A stretch of 64,000 nucleotides of DNA from Acinetobacter modestus (GCF_014636095.1 NZ_BMDV01000008.1:35340-99339), one strand, 5' to 3'. Shown: positions 35,857-44,712, numbered from the stretch's first letter. Notes: generated from the sequence alone by a model not told the origin. Numbers and translations are program-made.

Positions 35857-36915
35857 ATGGCTTTAATTCGTAAGCGTCGTTTAACTGAACAACAACAGCG
35901 TCGTATTGAGAAACAACACAAATCACGTCAAGACGACATTGATACATCGCAAGATTTAGATGGACTGGTTGTTCAGCATTATGGTCGTCAACTCGAAGTG
36001 CAAGCCTTATCGGTTCCAGAACAACATCCTGAAAAACCACAAATTGCCGAAGGCGAACCAGAGCCATTCTGGAAACCAATCGAGTTAGATAGTATTTGGC
36101 GCTGTCATACTCGTACTAATTTAGAACTATTGGTTACAGGTGATCGAGTCAAGTGGCAAGCAGATCCGAATACGGGCTTAGGTATCATTACTGCGATTTA
36201 TCCAAGACAATCATTGCTCACTCGACCAGATCGTTATCATAAAGTTAAACCTGTTGCGGCAAATATTAGTCTGATTGTGATTGTATTTGCGCCGTTACCA
36301 GAACCCGCTCCAACATTGATTGACCGTTATCTAGTGGCCTGTGCCGATGCCAACATTCCTGCGTTATTGGTACTCAACAAATCAGATTTACTGACTGACA
36401 ATGATCCTATTCTCACGATGCTCAGTGAATATGAAACTTTGGGTTATGAAACCCTGATTTGTCATTCTCGTGGTGATCTATCTGAGTTATCTACACGTTT
36501 GGATAATGAGACGGTGGCGTTCGTTGGGCAGTCTGGTGTCGGTAAAAGCTCGCTCATCAATACCATCGTTCCAGATGCTGCACAGAAAACCAATGTGATT
36601 TCCGAAAATTCAGCACTTGGTCAGCACACCACCACGTCAACGCGTTTGATTAAATTTGGAACAAACGGTGCGTTAATTGATTCTCCTGGAATTCGAGAAT
36701 TTGGGCTATGGCATCTCAGTTTAGAAAAGGTACGTACAGGTTTCCCAGACATCGAAGCCCATTTAGGGCTGTGTCAGTTCCGTAACTGCACCCATACTCA
36801 TGAGAAAAATTGTGCCCTAAAACAAGCGGTTGATGCAGGCGAAATTTTGCCACGTCGTTTAGACAGTTACCTACGCCTCATTGATGAGATTCAAGAAGCG
36901 CAGCAAAAAAGTTAG
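35857..36915 (+). CDS. rsgA: Small ribosomal subunit biogenesis GTPase RsgA
   Basis: 352 residues: an N-terminal OB domain, a circularly permuted GTPase with NKSD (G4) before GQSGVGKSS (G1) and DSPGIREFGL (G3), and a C-terminal zinc-binding segment with the Cys/His pattern CQFRNCTHTHEKNC. RsgA acts late in 30S assembly. The basic N-terminus RKRRLTEQQQRR fits ribosome binding. Confidence 0.95.
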   Translation: MALIRKRRLTEQQQRRIEKQHKSRQDDIDTSQDLDGLVVQHYGRQLEVQALSVPEQHPEKPQIAEGEPEPFWKPIELDSIWRCHTRTNLELLVTGDRVKWQADPNTGLGIITAIYPRQSLLTRPDRYHKVKPVAANISLIVIVFAPLPEPAPTLIDRYLVACADANIPALLVLNKSDLLTDNDPILTMLSEYETLGYETLICHSRGDLSELSTRLDNETVAFVGQSGVGKSSLINTIVPDAAQKTNVISENSALGQHTTTSTRLIKFGTNGALIDSPGIREFGLWHLSLEKVRTGFPDIEAHLGLCQFRNCTHTHEKNCALKQAVDAGEILPRRLDSYLRLIDEIQEAQQKS

Positions 36916-37009
36916 TTTTCTTCAAGTTTTGCCCTTGAACTAACATTTTTGATCACCATAGAGATAAGTTATACTCAGGGTCAATTTTGATTTTAACTTT
37001 AGGTGACTT

Positions 37010-37426
37010 GTGGAACGCTGGTTAGAGTTTATGGGGAATCACCCCTTCTTGTTTGGTGCGCTCGGCGTGTTAATTGTGTTGTTCTTTATTTTAGAAGGAC
37101 AACGTAATGGTCGTAAAATTTCACCACAATCACTTGGTATTTTGGTCAAGGCAAAAAATGCCATGTTGATCGACTTACGTGATGCGAAAGATTTCCGTGA
37201 TGGCCATATCAGTGGTAGTCAAAATATTCCATATAGCCAAATCACTAGTCACATTGATGAGTTAAAAGCAAGTGATCGTCCATTGGTATTTATTTGTAAC
37301 TTAGGGCAAGTTGCAGGCTCTGCATTGCAAAAAGTTGCTCATACGGATAGCTATCGTTTAGATGGTGGTATTAGCAACTGGAAAGCTCAAGGCTTACCTT
37401 TAGTGAAAAGTAAAACCAAAGCTTAA
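37010..37426 (+). CDS. Membrane-anchored rhodanese-domain protein (YibN-like)
   Basis: 138 residues starting at GTG (AGGTGA just before). One N-terminal transmembrane helix (FLFGALGVLIVLFFIL) is followed by a rhodanese domain. The domain shows LIDLRDAKDFRDGHISGSQNIP, and the active-site loop reads ICNLGQVAGSA with the catalytic Cys. In E. coli yibN precedes grxC and secB, exactly as here. Sulfur-transfer activity is likely, but the partner is unknown. Confidence 0.87.
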   Translation: MERWLEFMGNHPFLFGALGVLIVLFFILEGQRNGRKISPQSLGILVKAKNAMLIDLRDAKDFRDGHISGSQNIPYSQITSHIDELKASDRPLVFICNLGQVAGSALQKVAHTDSYRLDGGISNWKAQGLPLVKSKTKA

Positions 37427-37437
37427 GGAGAGATGAA

Positions 37438-37698
37438 ATGACAACCTCAAACGTCACAATTTATTCAACGCTTTCTTGTCCATATTGCGTACGCGCAAAA
37501 CAATTATTGGAGCGTAAAGGCGTTGCTTATAAAGAAATTAATCTTTCCAACGAAGCCCCTGAAGTTCGTATTGAGTTAATGCAACGTACCAATCATCGTA
37601 CTGTGCCTCAAATTTTTATTAAAGATCAATTTATCGGTGGTTTTGATCAACTTTATGCTTTAGAGCGTGAAGGTAAACTCGACCAATTATTAGCTTAA
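37438..37698 (+). CDS. grxC: Glutaredoxin 3
   Basis: 86 residues, thioredoxin fold. The dithiol active site CPYC is at about 14-17, TVPQIFIKDQFIGG contains the cis-proline glutathione-binding segment, and GGFDQL follows. It is a glutathione-dependent reductant of ribonucleotide reductase and other disulfides. AAGGAGAG precedes the ATG. It lies 11 bp after the rhodanese gene. Confidence 0.95.
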   Translation: MTTSNVTIYSTLSCPYCVRAKQLLERKGVAYKEINLSNEAPEVRIELMQRTNHRTVPQIFIKDQFIGGFDQLYALEREGKLDQLLA

Positions 37699-37725
37699 CA
37701 ACACTCCAAGATTTAAGGAAAAACA

Positions 37726-38184
37726 ATGAGCGAAGAACAAGTTCAACCACAACTCGCGTTAGAACGTATTTATACAAAAGACATTTCTTTTGAGGTTCCT
37801 GGTGCGCAAGTATTTACTAAACAATGGCAGCCAGAACTCAATATCAATTTATCTTCTTCAGCAGAAAAAATTGATCCAACACACTACGAAGTGTCTTTAA
37901 AAGTTGTGGTTCAAGCAAATAATGAAAATGAAACTGCGTTCATCGTTGATGTAACTCAATCAGGTATTTTCCTTATTGATGGTGTAGAAGAAGATCGCCT
38001 TCCTTACATCTTAGGTGCATACTGCCCAAATATTCTATTCCCATTCTTACGTGAGTCTGTAAATGACTTAGTCACTAAGGGTAGCTTCCCACAATTGTTA
38101 CTTACACCAATTAACTTTGATGCTGAGTTCGAAGCAAACATGCAACGTTTACAAGCGGATGCTGATGCGCAGGGTCAAGCATAA
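37726..38184 (+). CDS. secB: Protein-export chaperone SecB
   Basis: 152 residues. It keeps preproteins unfolded and passes them to SecA. The family core is seen in [38 protein letters not shown] and [34 protein letters not shown]. It is the last gene of the yibN-grxC-secB unit, ended by a strong terminator. Confidence 0.97.
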   Translation: MSEEQVQPQLALERIYTKDISFEVPGAQVFTKQWQPELNINLSSSAEKIDPTHYEVSLKVVVQANNENETAFIVDVTQSGIFLIDGVEEDRLPYILGAYCPNILFPFLRESVNDLVTKGSFPQLLLTPINFDAEFEANMQRLQADADAQGQA

Positions 38185-38203
38185 TTACGCTGATCATAGT
38201 ATT

Positions 38204-38232
38204 AAAAAAGGACTGATTTTCAGTCCTTTTTT
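38204..38232. terminator. Terminator between secB and alkB-like gene
   Basis: AAAAAAGGACTGA and TCAGTCCTTTTTT form a 13-bp stem with a 3-nt loop. It is usable by both convergent transcripts. Confidence 0.93.
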
Positions 38233-38244
38233 ATTGTCAAATAA

Positions 38245-38853
38245 TCAATCAACAATTGTTCTGAAAGTCAAATTAACTCTAGGTGTGGTCACTTTCTTGG
38301 TTGGTGGTAAACGATGTAGCCAGTAGCTTTGAGTCGTATCTTTCATGACCAATAAACTACCATGCTCTAAGTACAACTCGACTTTTTCTTTACTGTGTTT
38401 ATGTTTAAACGCAAATTTTCTTTCTGCCCCAAAACTGAGTGAAGCGATTGCACCATCTCTTTTAAGATCTGTTTCATCATCACTATGCCAAGCCATGCCT
38501 TCTTCACCTGTATGATAAAGATTGAGCAGACATGAGTTGAATAATTCACCTGTTAAACTTTCGACAAGTACCTTTAATTCGAGTAATTCTTTTGTCCAAG
38601 GCAACGCGTATTTATTGATATTTGAATAGGTATATTCAAATGCCTGATCACCATACCAAGCCACTTTTCTTTTGGTGATAATTTTTCGCCCAAAAATGAT
38701 TGCTTGATCATTTTCCCATGCAATATTTTGCATGAGCTTGTCAAAATAATCGTCTGCTCTCAAATTTGGAATCACCTTTCCATAATATTGAACAGTGCCT
38801 TGGTAGGGTAAATAGTTATGACTTGGATCTGCATCAATATCAAATAGTTGCAT
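38245..38853 (-). CDS. AlkB-like 2-oxoglutarate/Fe(II) dioxygenase
   Basis: About 202 residues. The iron ligands appear in MAWHSDDE (HxD) and in the distal YWLHRLP His, with the 2-oxoglutarate-binding arginines in PRVNLTFRTI. AlkB proteins oxidatively remove 1-methyladenine and 3-methylcytosine from DNA; this one is closest in look to the ALKBH2/3-type group. The start overlaps the last 14 bp of the ada-like gene. GGAGG lies 12 nt before the ATG at 38853. Confidence 0.88.
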   Translation of the reverse strand: MQLFDIDADPSHNYLPYQGTVQYYGKVIPNLRADDYFDKLMQNIAWENDQAIIFGRKIITKRKVAWYGDQAFEYTYSNINKYALPWTKELLELKVLVESLTGELFNSCLLNLYHTGEEGMAWHSDDETDLKRDGAIASLSFGAERKFAFKHKHSKEKVELYLEHGSLLVMKDTTQSYWLHRLPPTKKVTTPRVNLTFRTIVD

Positions 38854-39682
38854 GGGTATGTACGCCCTCCCAAGCAATCATTGCCGTTTTTCTCAACTGT
38901 CCCCATTCATATCCGCCGAATGCACCTGTCGATTGAATCACACGATGGCATGGGATCAAGAAAGCAATCGGATTACTACCAATTGCGGTACCCACCGCAC
39001 GTGCAGCTTTAGGATGATCAATCGATTTTGCAAGCTCTCCATAAGTCGTGAGTTGACCCATTGGAATTTTGAGTAAAGATTGCCAAACCTTCAACTGAAA
39101 CGCTGTCCCTTTTAAATGTAATTTAATCTTGGCCAATTGATTGTGATCTGTCTGAAACAGTGCCAAAGCACTTTGCTGAAGTGAATCTGATTGAGCAATA
39201 AACATTGCTTTAGGAAATTGTGCTTTTAAATGCTGTAAAGCTTCTGTTGTATTTTTTACAAATGTTAAAGCGCAAATTCCCTTGGATGTTGAAGCAACTA
39301 AAACCTCACCGAATAATGTTTCTGCAAATTGATAAGAAATTGTTAAAGCTTCCCCACCATTTTTATATTCAGCAGGTGTCATTCCTTCAATCTGAAGAAA
39401 AAGATCATGTAATCGACTGGTACTCGATAAACCTGTGGCAAAAGTCGCATCAAAGATACTGCCCTGTTGCTGCTTCAGAATCTGTTTTGCATATTCAATA
39501 CTGGTATATTGCAAAAATTTCTTAGGGCTCGTCCCCACCCATTCCGTAAACAGACGTTGAAAATGTGCTGGGCTCAAATGAATATGAGCTGCCACCTCTT
39601 CAAGTTGTGGCTGCTGCTGAAAATTTTGTTGAATATAAGCAATTGCTTGAGCAACTTTCTGATAATGTTGTTGTGAGGACAT
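38840..39682 (-). CDS. ada: AraC-type regulator fused to O6-methylguanine methyltransferase (Ada C-terminal type)
   Basis: About 280 residues. An AraC-family DNA-binding domain comes first (about 1-105, LEEVAAHIHLSPAHFQRLF). Then comes a methyltransferase domain with the suicide cysteine in IPCHRVI and the following GAFGGYEWG. The N-terminal zinc domain of E. coli Ada, whose Cys38 senses methyl phosphotriesters, is missing. AGAGG precedes the ATG at 39682. Its overlap with the alkB-like gene makes an alkylation-repair operon. Confidence 0.9.
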   Translation of the reverse strand: MSSQQHYQKVAQAIAYIQQNFQQQPQLEEVAAHIHLSPAHFQRLFTEWVGTSPKKFLQYTSIEYAKQILKQQQGSIFDATFATGLSSTSRLHDLFLQIEGMTPAEYKNGGEALTISYQFAETLFGEVLVASTSKGICALTFVKNTTEALQHLKAQFPKAMFIAQSDSLQQSALALFQTDHNQLAKIKLHLKGTAFQLKVWQSLLKIPMGQLTTYGELAKSIDHPKAARAVGTAIGSNPIAFLIPCHRVIQSTGAFGGYEWGQLRKTAMIAWEGVHTHATI

Positions 39683-39789
39683 AGACCACCTCTCATCATT
39701 CACATTTTCACTGTATCAATTCTAAAATGCAGTGAAAATCTGAATCATGCTAAGTTTAAGTTTTTGTTTATTCTTCTCTCTGTACAAAT

Positions 39790-39820
39790 AAAAAACTGCG
39801 CTCATTCAAGCACAGCTTTT
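39790..39820 (-). terminator. Terminator for the cytochrome b562 gene
   Basis: Read leftward, AAGCTGTGCT pairs with AGCGCAGTTT (two G-U pairs) around TGAATG, followed by six T residues. Confidence 0.8.
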
Positions 39821-39885
39821 AAAAGATAGAACATAAAATACTTTAGCTCATTACAAGGGATGACTCATCAATCATATCGATGAGA

Positions 39886-40266
39886 TTAGTGTGTATAGTA
39901 TTTATGTCCCTGATCACGTAACTCGGCAATTTTTTTGCCTTGTTTTTTTGCTTCATCTAATTTACCTGCTTGAACAAGTACTTTAGCCTTATCAATCTCA
40001 ACAATAATTTGATCAAATAAAGCTGTTGAGGTCGGTACTTTGTCCGTTGTATTTGCAGCTAATTTATATTGTTTTGAATGCGTTGCTGCATTACGCATAT
40101 TATTTAAAGCAGTTGTCGCTGCTTGTGGATTTTCAGCTTGGTTAAACGCTTTATAGTTTTTACCTAAAGCTTTCATATCATCAGATAAGCCCGCAGCCAT
40201 AACGGTGCTGCTAAGGGCAAGAGAAGAAAACATAATCACGGTGGCTAAAGTTTTTTTAATCATCAA
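39886..40266 (-). CDS. cybC: Cytochrome b562 family protein, periplasmic
   Basis: 126 residues. A signal peptide is probably cut after VMA. The mature four-helix-bundle protein then has Met at position 7 (GLSDDMKAL) and His five residues from its end (QGHKYYTH), matching the Met7/His heme ligands of E. coli cytochrome b562. No CxxCH motif is present, so any heme would be non-covalent. The redox partner is unknown. Confidence 0.83.
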   Translation of the reverse strand: MMIKKTLATVIMFSSLALSSTVMAAGLSDDMKALGKNYKAFNQAENPQAATTALNNMRNAATHSKQYKLAANTTDKVPTSTALFDQIIVEIDKAKVLVQAGKLDEAKKQGKKIAELRDQGHKYYTH

Positions 40267-40364
40267 GATATCCTATCGAAAACTGTGGCTGTAGATGGCT
40301 GATCAGAAGCAAAAATTATTGAACTCTGATTTGGCTGCATATATTGCTGCGCTGTTTTAGCATA

Positions 40365-40395
40365 CATAAAAAATGCAACGATTTCGTTGCATTTT
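40365..40395 (-). terminator. Terminator-like hairpin upstream of the cytochrome b562 gene
   Basis: AAAATGCAACG and CGTTGCATTTT pair over a 4-nt loop. Read leftward the stem is followed by six T residues. It lies about 100 bp before the cybC ATG, where no upstream leftward gene is known, so it could end a short leader or small RNA made from the 40400-40540 region. Confidence 0.6.
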
Positions 40396-40542
40396 AATAA
40401 AAGGATATGTGTGCAGTCATAGGATGTAGACATTTTAATCACACACTCCATGATCTGTTCCATAAAAGATGTTATTCATAACGCTACTATCCTGCTTTAT
40501 GATGGCAGATCCAGATAAAGAACCATAATAAGAGCGAATAAA

Positions 40543-41031
40543 ATGCCGATCACACCTTTACACTTAGGAATTGGCTGTTGTTGTAAAGCAATTGGTCAAC
40601 AACGATTTAGCATGATGATTTTTGCAGGTACACAGGTTTTAATGGATATTGAACCTTTATTGGGTTTGATCTATGGCTGGCAATATTTACACCTATATAC
40701 ACATAATTTAATGGGTGCGACTCTCATAGGTAGTATTGCTCTCCTGATCGGTAAACCTATCAGTGAATGGGGGTTATCAATTATAAGTCATAGAAAATGG
40801 AACATCTCATGGAAAACTACTGCGATCAGTGCCTATATCGGTAGTTTTAGTCATATTCTCTTAGATGCCTTCATGCATCATGATGTTTATTTGTTTTATC
40901 CATGGATATTACAAAATCCATTATTAGGCTTAATTCCTTATTCAATTATTTTTTATGGCTGTGTATTCAGTGCCATTTTAGGCAGTTTATGCTGGTTCAT
41001 TATTTTGAAACTTAAAAAGAAGGGAGTGTAA
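40543..41031 (+). CDS. Predicted membrane protein, YdjM-like metal-dependent hydrolase fold
   Basis: 162 residues with about four transmembrane segments. Histidine and aspartate residues lie in membrane-proximal positions: MPITPLHLG, MDIEP, LHLYTHNLMGA and SHILLDAFMHHDVY. This is the pattern of the DUF457/YdjM group of membrane-bound metal-dependent hydrolases. Function unknown. Its stop codon lies inside the terminator hairpin shared with coaBC. Confidence 0.65.
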   Translation: MPITPLHLGIGCCCKAIGQQRFSMMIFAGTQVLMDIEPLLGLIYGWQYLHLYTHNLMGATLIGSIALLIGKPISEWGLSIISHRKWNISWKTTAISAYIGSFSHILLDAFMHHDVYLFYPWILQNPLLGLIPYSIIFYGCVFSAILGSLCWFIILKLKKKGV

Positions 41032-41042
41032 AACACTCCCTT
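41020..41042. terminator. Terminator between the membrane protein gene and coaBC
   Basis: AAGGGAGTGT and ACACTCCCTT form a 10-bp stem with loop AAA. The TAA stop of the rightward gene lies within the hairpin. T-runs are short. Confidence 0.7.
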
Positions 41043-41050
41043 GATCCATT

Positions 41051-42307
41051 CTATAAACGGCGCCGTAATGCATCCGCAATTGACTCCACCAATTGTTGTG
41101 AAATCTCTTGTTTTGATGCTTTCTCTAATTCGCGTTTTTGCATATGGTAAGACTGGGCAAAGAAAACCGTCATTGCATTTTCGTCTGAGGCAAAACCAAT
41201 ATCAGGGCGTGATACATCATTACACGCAATCATATCGAGTTTTTTAGCAACCAATTTTCCTGCTGCATATTGCTCAACATTTTGGGTTTCAGCTGCAAAA
41301 CCAACCATAAATGGACGTTGTTGTTGCTCTGCAATCGTCGCCACGATATCTGGGTTCTTCACCAAAGCGACTGCAAGTTCATCACCTGCTTTTTTAATTT
41401 TATGTTCTGCAACTTGAGCCACGCGATAATCAGCAACTGCCGCCGTCGCAATAAAAATATCACAACCTTCTTTAAGCTGATTCATACTGACATCAAGCAT
41501 TTGCATGGCTGAACTTACATTAATTCGTTGTACACCATTTGGTGTATCTAAACTCACTGGACCTGCAACTAAAGTGACTTTTGCACCAGCTGCGTAACAA
41601 GCGGCTGCTAGTGAAAAACCCATTTTACCAGTACTGTGATTGGAGATATAACGAACAGGATCAATTGCTTCTCGTGTCGGACCAGCTGTAATAGTGACAC
41701 GTTTACCAGCCAATAAGCCAAATTTTTCAGCAATCGCACGCTGAGCTTTATGAAAATATGCAGCAACTTGACGTGCCAAATCTTCAGGTTCAGGCATACG
41801 TCCTAAGCCGACATCACCACATGCTTGTTCGCCAGCATCAGGCATAATGACATGTACACCATCTTCAACCAAAGTTTGCAAATTACGCTGAGTCGCTTTC
41901 GCTGCCCACATTTGTTGATTCATCGCAGGTGCAACCCACACAGGGGCTTTCGTTGCTAAATATAAGGTGCTCAGTAAATCATCTGCCAAACCATTGGCAA
42001 ATTTTGCAATGCTGTCACAACTTGCAGGTGCAACCAAAACGAGATCGGCCCAACGCGCCAATTCGATATGCCCCATGCCTGCTTCTGCTTCAGGATCCAA
42101 TAATTCAGTATGTACAGGATTACCTGACAAAGCTTGGAAAGTGAGCGGTGTAATAAATGCTTGTGCGCCGTGCGTCATTACGACACGAACATCGAAACCA
42201 AAATCTTTTAAACGGCGTACTAAAATCGCACTTTTATAGGCAGCAATACCACCAGTAACCGCTAATATAATGTTTTTATGTGGAATAACACTTAGATCAA
42301 AGCTCAC
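41051..42307 (-). CDS. coaBC: Bifunctional phosphopantothenoylcysteine decarboxylase / synthase
   Basis: 418 residues. The N-terminal CoaC flavoprotein domain has TGGIAAYK, the substrate-binding PAMNQQMW and the catalytic Cys in EQACGDVGLGRM. The C-terminal CoaB domain has TAGPTREAIDPVRYISNHSTGKMG and the conserved AAVADYR and KIKK segments. It converts 4'-phosphopantothenate with Cys and CTP to 4'-phosphopantetheine, continuing the panBC pathway. It is divergent from radC, as in E. coli and many relatives. Confidence 0.96.
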   Translation of the reverse strand: MSFDLSVIPHKNIILAVTGGIAAYKSAILVRRLKDFGFDVRVVMTHGAQAFITPLTFQALSGNPVHTELLDPEAEAGMGHIELARWADLVLVAPASCDSIAKFANGLADDLLSTLYLATKAPVWVAPAMNQQMWAAKATQRNLQTLVEDGVHVIMPDAGEQACGDVGLGRMPEPEDLARQVAAYFHKAQRAIAEKFGLLAGKRVTITAGPTREAIDPVRYISNHSTGKMGFSLAAACYAAGAKVTLVAGPVSLDTPNGVQRINVSSAMQMLDVSMNQLKEGCDIFIATAAVADYRVAQVAEHKIKKAGDELAVALVKNPDIVATIAEQQQRPFMVGFAAETQNVEQYAAGKLVAKKLDMIACNDVSRPDIGFASDENAMTVFFAQSYHMQKRELEKASKQEISQQLVESIADALRRRL

Positions 42308-42417
42308 AAACAGGATACCTTACTGTTGCAGTGGCGCTCACAATAGCATTAAATACGGTCATACCCAAGTGATGTACTTGGAAAAATCATCATCATAAAA
42401 AAATTACGTGAATAAAA

Positions 42418-43140
42418 ATGAATCAATCTATAAAAACTTGGCCTGAACAAGAACGCCCACGTGAACGCTTATTACTACAAGGTGCGCAAAGCTTATCTGA
42501 TGCAGAACTTTTAGCAATTTTTCTACGTTCAGGCTCAAAGCAACATTCTGCTGTTGAACTATCTCGGATTCTGATTCAACATTTTGGCGGCTTAAATCCA
42601 ATTTTTGATGCTTCACTTGAGGACTTATCTCAATTTAATGGAATTGCATCCACCAAATATGCCCAATTGATGGCCGTCAAAGAGTTAGGAAGACGTTACC
42701 TGCATAATTATTTTCATCAACAACGTTTATGTCTAGATACCTCAAGCTTAGTACTCGATTATTTACGCTATGAACTTCAAGGTGAAAAACAAGAGGTATT
42801 TGCTGTATTGTGTTTAGATGCTGAGCTGAGAAAACTACATTTTAAAAAACTCTTTTTTGGTTCACATCATTCATGCAGCGTTTCACTGAATCAAACCTTA
42901 CGTTATGCCTTACAACAACAGGCTTGCCAAATCGTGGTTGCACATAATCATCCTTATGGTGTTGCTCAACCTTCACCAGAAGATATTTATCTGACTCAGC
43001 AACTCAAACAAGCCTGTAAACTCGTTGAAATTAAACTGATTGATCATTTCATTATTGCGCCTGATGCTCATTTTTCATTTTCTGAACAACAACTACTCAG
43101 CCCTATTCAAATCAAGCAATCTGAGCTTGACAAAGCATAA
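42418..43140 (+). CDS. radC: RadC-family JAMM-domain protein
   Basis: 240 residues: an N-terminal helix-hairpin-helix region (LSDAELLAIFLRSGS, FNGIASTKYAQL), then the JAMM metalloprotease-like domain with HNHPYGVAQPSPED, which has the HxHP...D zinc ligands. Historically called DNA-repair RadC, but its true biochemical role is unsettled. It is divergent from coaBC. Confidence 0.92.
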   Translation: MNQSIKTWPEQERPRERLLLQGAQSLSDAELLAIFLRSGSKQHSAVELSRILIQHFGGLNPIFDASLEDLSQFNGIASTKYAQLMAVKELGRRYLHNYFHQQRLCLDTSSLVLDYLRYELQGEKQEVFAVLCLDAELRKLHFKKLFFGSHHSCSVSLNQTLRYALQQQACQIVVAHNHPYGVAQPSPEDIYLTQQLKQACKLVEIKLIDHFIIAPDAHFSFSEQQLLSPIQIKQSELDKA

Positions 43141-43184
43141 ATCTAACCCGAACATCAACACATAAAATTAATGATTCAAATAAC

Positions 43185-44096
43185 ATGATTGTCCGTGATC
43201 AACCGAGTATTTTTAAAGTTTTATTCTCATGGCGCGGGACGATTTTACCTAAAATTTTACCCTCTCTAGGATTTGTCATGCTCATCTCTGCCATTATTGG
43301 TGGTGTTGAGTATGTAGATCTGTATCGATTTCCAGAAATTCCTTTGGTAGGTTTTACACTGATTGGGGTTGTCCTTTCGATTTTTTTGGGTTTTAAGAAT
43401 ACAGCTTGTTATGATCGCTGGTGGGAAGCACGTAAGCTTTGGGGTGTTTTAATTGCAACTTCTCGTCATTTTGACCGTGACTGTCGTGTATTAACTCAGG
43501 CTCGCCGTGAACGTATTATTCAAAATGTAATTGTATTTGCGAATGTGTTACGCGACCGCTTACGCCACCAAACAGCAAATCCCACTGAACTTACGGAAAC
43601 CAGTGGTCTAAGCCAGCAAGCACTAACTCAACTCTATCAACAACATAATGCACCGCAATACACACTTAGCCTGATTCAATGGGAACTATTACAAGCCATG
43701 AAAGAAGGTGAAATATCAGATATTATTTATACTCAAATGAACCGCCATGTCGCGGCTTTAAGTGAAATGCAAACGGGTTGTGATCGTATTGCGAATACCC
43801 CGATTCCATTTGCCTACTCTGTTTTACTGAATCGTACTGTATATTTTTTCTGCTTTATGCTGCCGTTTAGTTTAGGGTCTTTATTAGGTCTAGTAACCCC
43901 ACTTTTAGTCGGAATTTTGGCTTATACATTTTTGGGGTTAGATGCTTTAAGTACAGAAATTGAAGAACCATTTGGAACACAAAGCAATGACTTGCCTTTA
44001 GATGCTATGGTGCGTTCAATTGAAATTGAGTTACTGGGAACATTGGGTCGCCCAACACCACCACCGATTCAAGCACATGATCATAATTTATTGTAA
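43185..44096 (+). CDS. Bestrophin-like (UPF0187) membrane channel protein
   Basis: 303 residues, about four transmembrane helices. The family signature LGFKNTACYDRWWEARKLWGVLI is followed by a long cytoplasmic helical region and a conserved second membrane pair (FCFMLPFSLGSLLGLVTPLLVGILAYTFLGLDALSTEIEEPFG). Bacterial homologues (YneE, KpBest) form pentameric ion channels, some cation-selective. Confidence 0.88.
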   Translation: MIVRDQPSIFKVLFSWRGTILPKILPSLGFVMLISAIIGGVEYVDLYRFPEIPLVGFTLIGVVLSIFLGFKNTACYDRWWEARKLWGVLIATSRHFDRDCRVLTQARRERIIQNVIVFANVLRDRLRHQTANPTELTETSGLSQQALTQLYQQHNAPQYTLSLIQWELLQAMKEGEISDIIYTQMNRHVAALSEMQTGCDRIANTPIPFAYSVLLNRTVYFFCFMLPFSLGSLLGLVTPLLVGILAYTFLGLDALSTEIEEPFGTQSNDLPLDAMVRSIEIELLGTLGRPTPPPIQAHDHNLL

Positions 44097-44145
44097 ATTA
44101 TAATTTTAGATAAACCGATGACGTTTTGTTCAGTTGTAATCAAAC

Positions 44146-44174
44146 CCAGTATTTGATGATTTATCAAATACTGG
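44146..44174 (+). terminator. 12-bp hairpin after the bestrophin-like gene
   Basis: CCAGTATTTGAT pairs perfectly with ATCAAATACTGG around a 5-nt loop. No T-run follows, so it may be a 3' stabilising structure rather than a classic terminator. Confidence 0.55.
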
Positions 44175-44207
44175 CAGTGGCAAAGATTGATTTTTAGATT
44201 AAAGAAA

Positions 44208-44300
44208 TCATTTGATTACAAAACCGTGAAACATCCATTGTATGCCCCATAAAATAATGATCAAAAAGATGATGATTAAAAATAATTCTATTTTTCTCAT
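44208..44300 (-). CDS. Putative 30-residue membrane peptide
   Basis: A short ORF encodes a basic start (MRKIE), a single hydrophobic helix (LFLIIIFLIIILWGI) and the tail QWMFHGFVIK. It begins 8 bp after the stop of the broken PHP gene on the same strand. No strong ribosome site was seen. The composition is that of a real small membrane protein, but an ORF of this size could occur by chance. Confidence 0.4.
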   Translation of the reverse strand: MRKIELFLIIIFLIIILWGIQWMFHGFVIK

Positions 44301-44308
44301 GCGCAGAT

Positions 44309-44712
44309 TTATCTAAAACTTTCCCAAATACCTATCTGCCCTTCTTTCACTCTAGGTGTATTACCCAGTTTAATCCACGGCATATTTTCACCATGAAAAT
44401 CACTACCAATCGAAACAGCCAAATCAAACTGCTGAATCATTCGATCCACCATTTGACGTGTTGAGACCGGTTCTACACTCGGAGGAAGTTCAACAGCATC
44501 TCCACCCGATTCAGCAAATAATTCAATTAAATAACGAATATTGGTCGCTGATAAATCATATCTGGTTGGATGTGCTAAAACTGCGAAGCCTTGGCTGGCA
44601 TGGATCACGTCAATCGTTTCTTTCAACCCTAAACCTTCAAATTTCACAAATGCTTTTTTCCTTCTTTAAGAAAACGGTCAAATGCTTGTTGTGGGCGACT
44701 GACAATATTTTA
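44309..44712 (-). pseudogene. Remnant of a PHP-domain phosphoesterase gene (TrpH/RNase AM type)
   Basis: The intact part (44309-44647, 112 codons) is the C-terminal part of a PHP phosphoesterase: GFAVLAHPTRYD, GGDAVELPPS and SIGSDFHGEN carry metal-ligand histidines and aspartates. Upstream, another frame reads SRPQQAFDRFLKEGK and then stops, while the PHP frame itself has a TAA just before. One missing base in the A-run at 44654-44659 would join the two. The N-terminal half of the enzyme is absent. The gene is therefore both truncated and frameshifted. Confidence 0.8.

Noticed and set aside
40263..40463. 66-codon leftward ORF upstream of cybC
   Set aside because: It runs through an intrinsic terminator hairpin and has no family features; more likely noncoding leader, reported as such.
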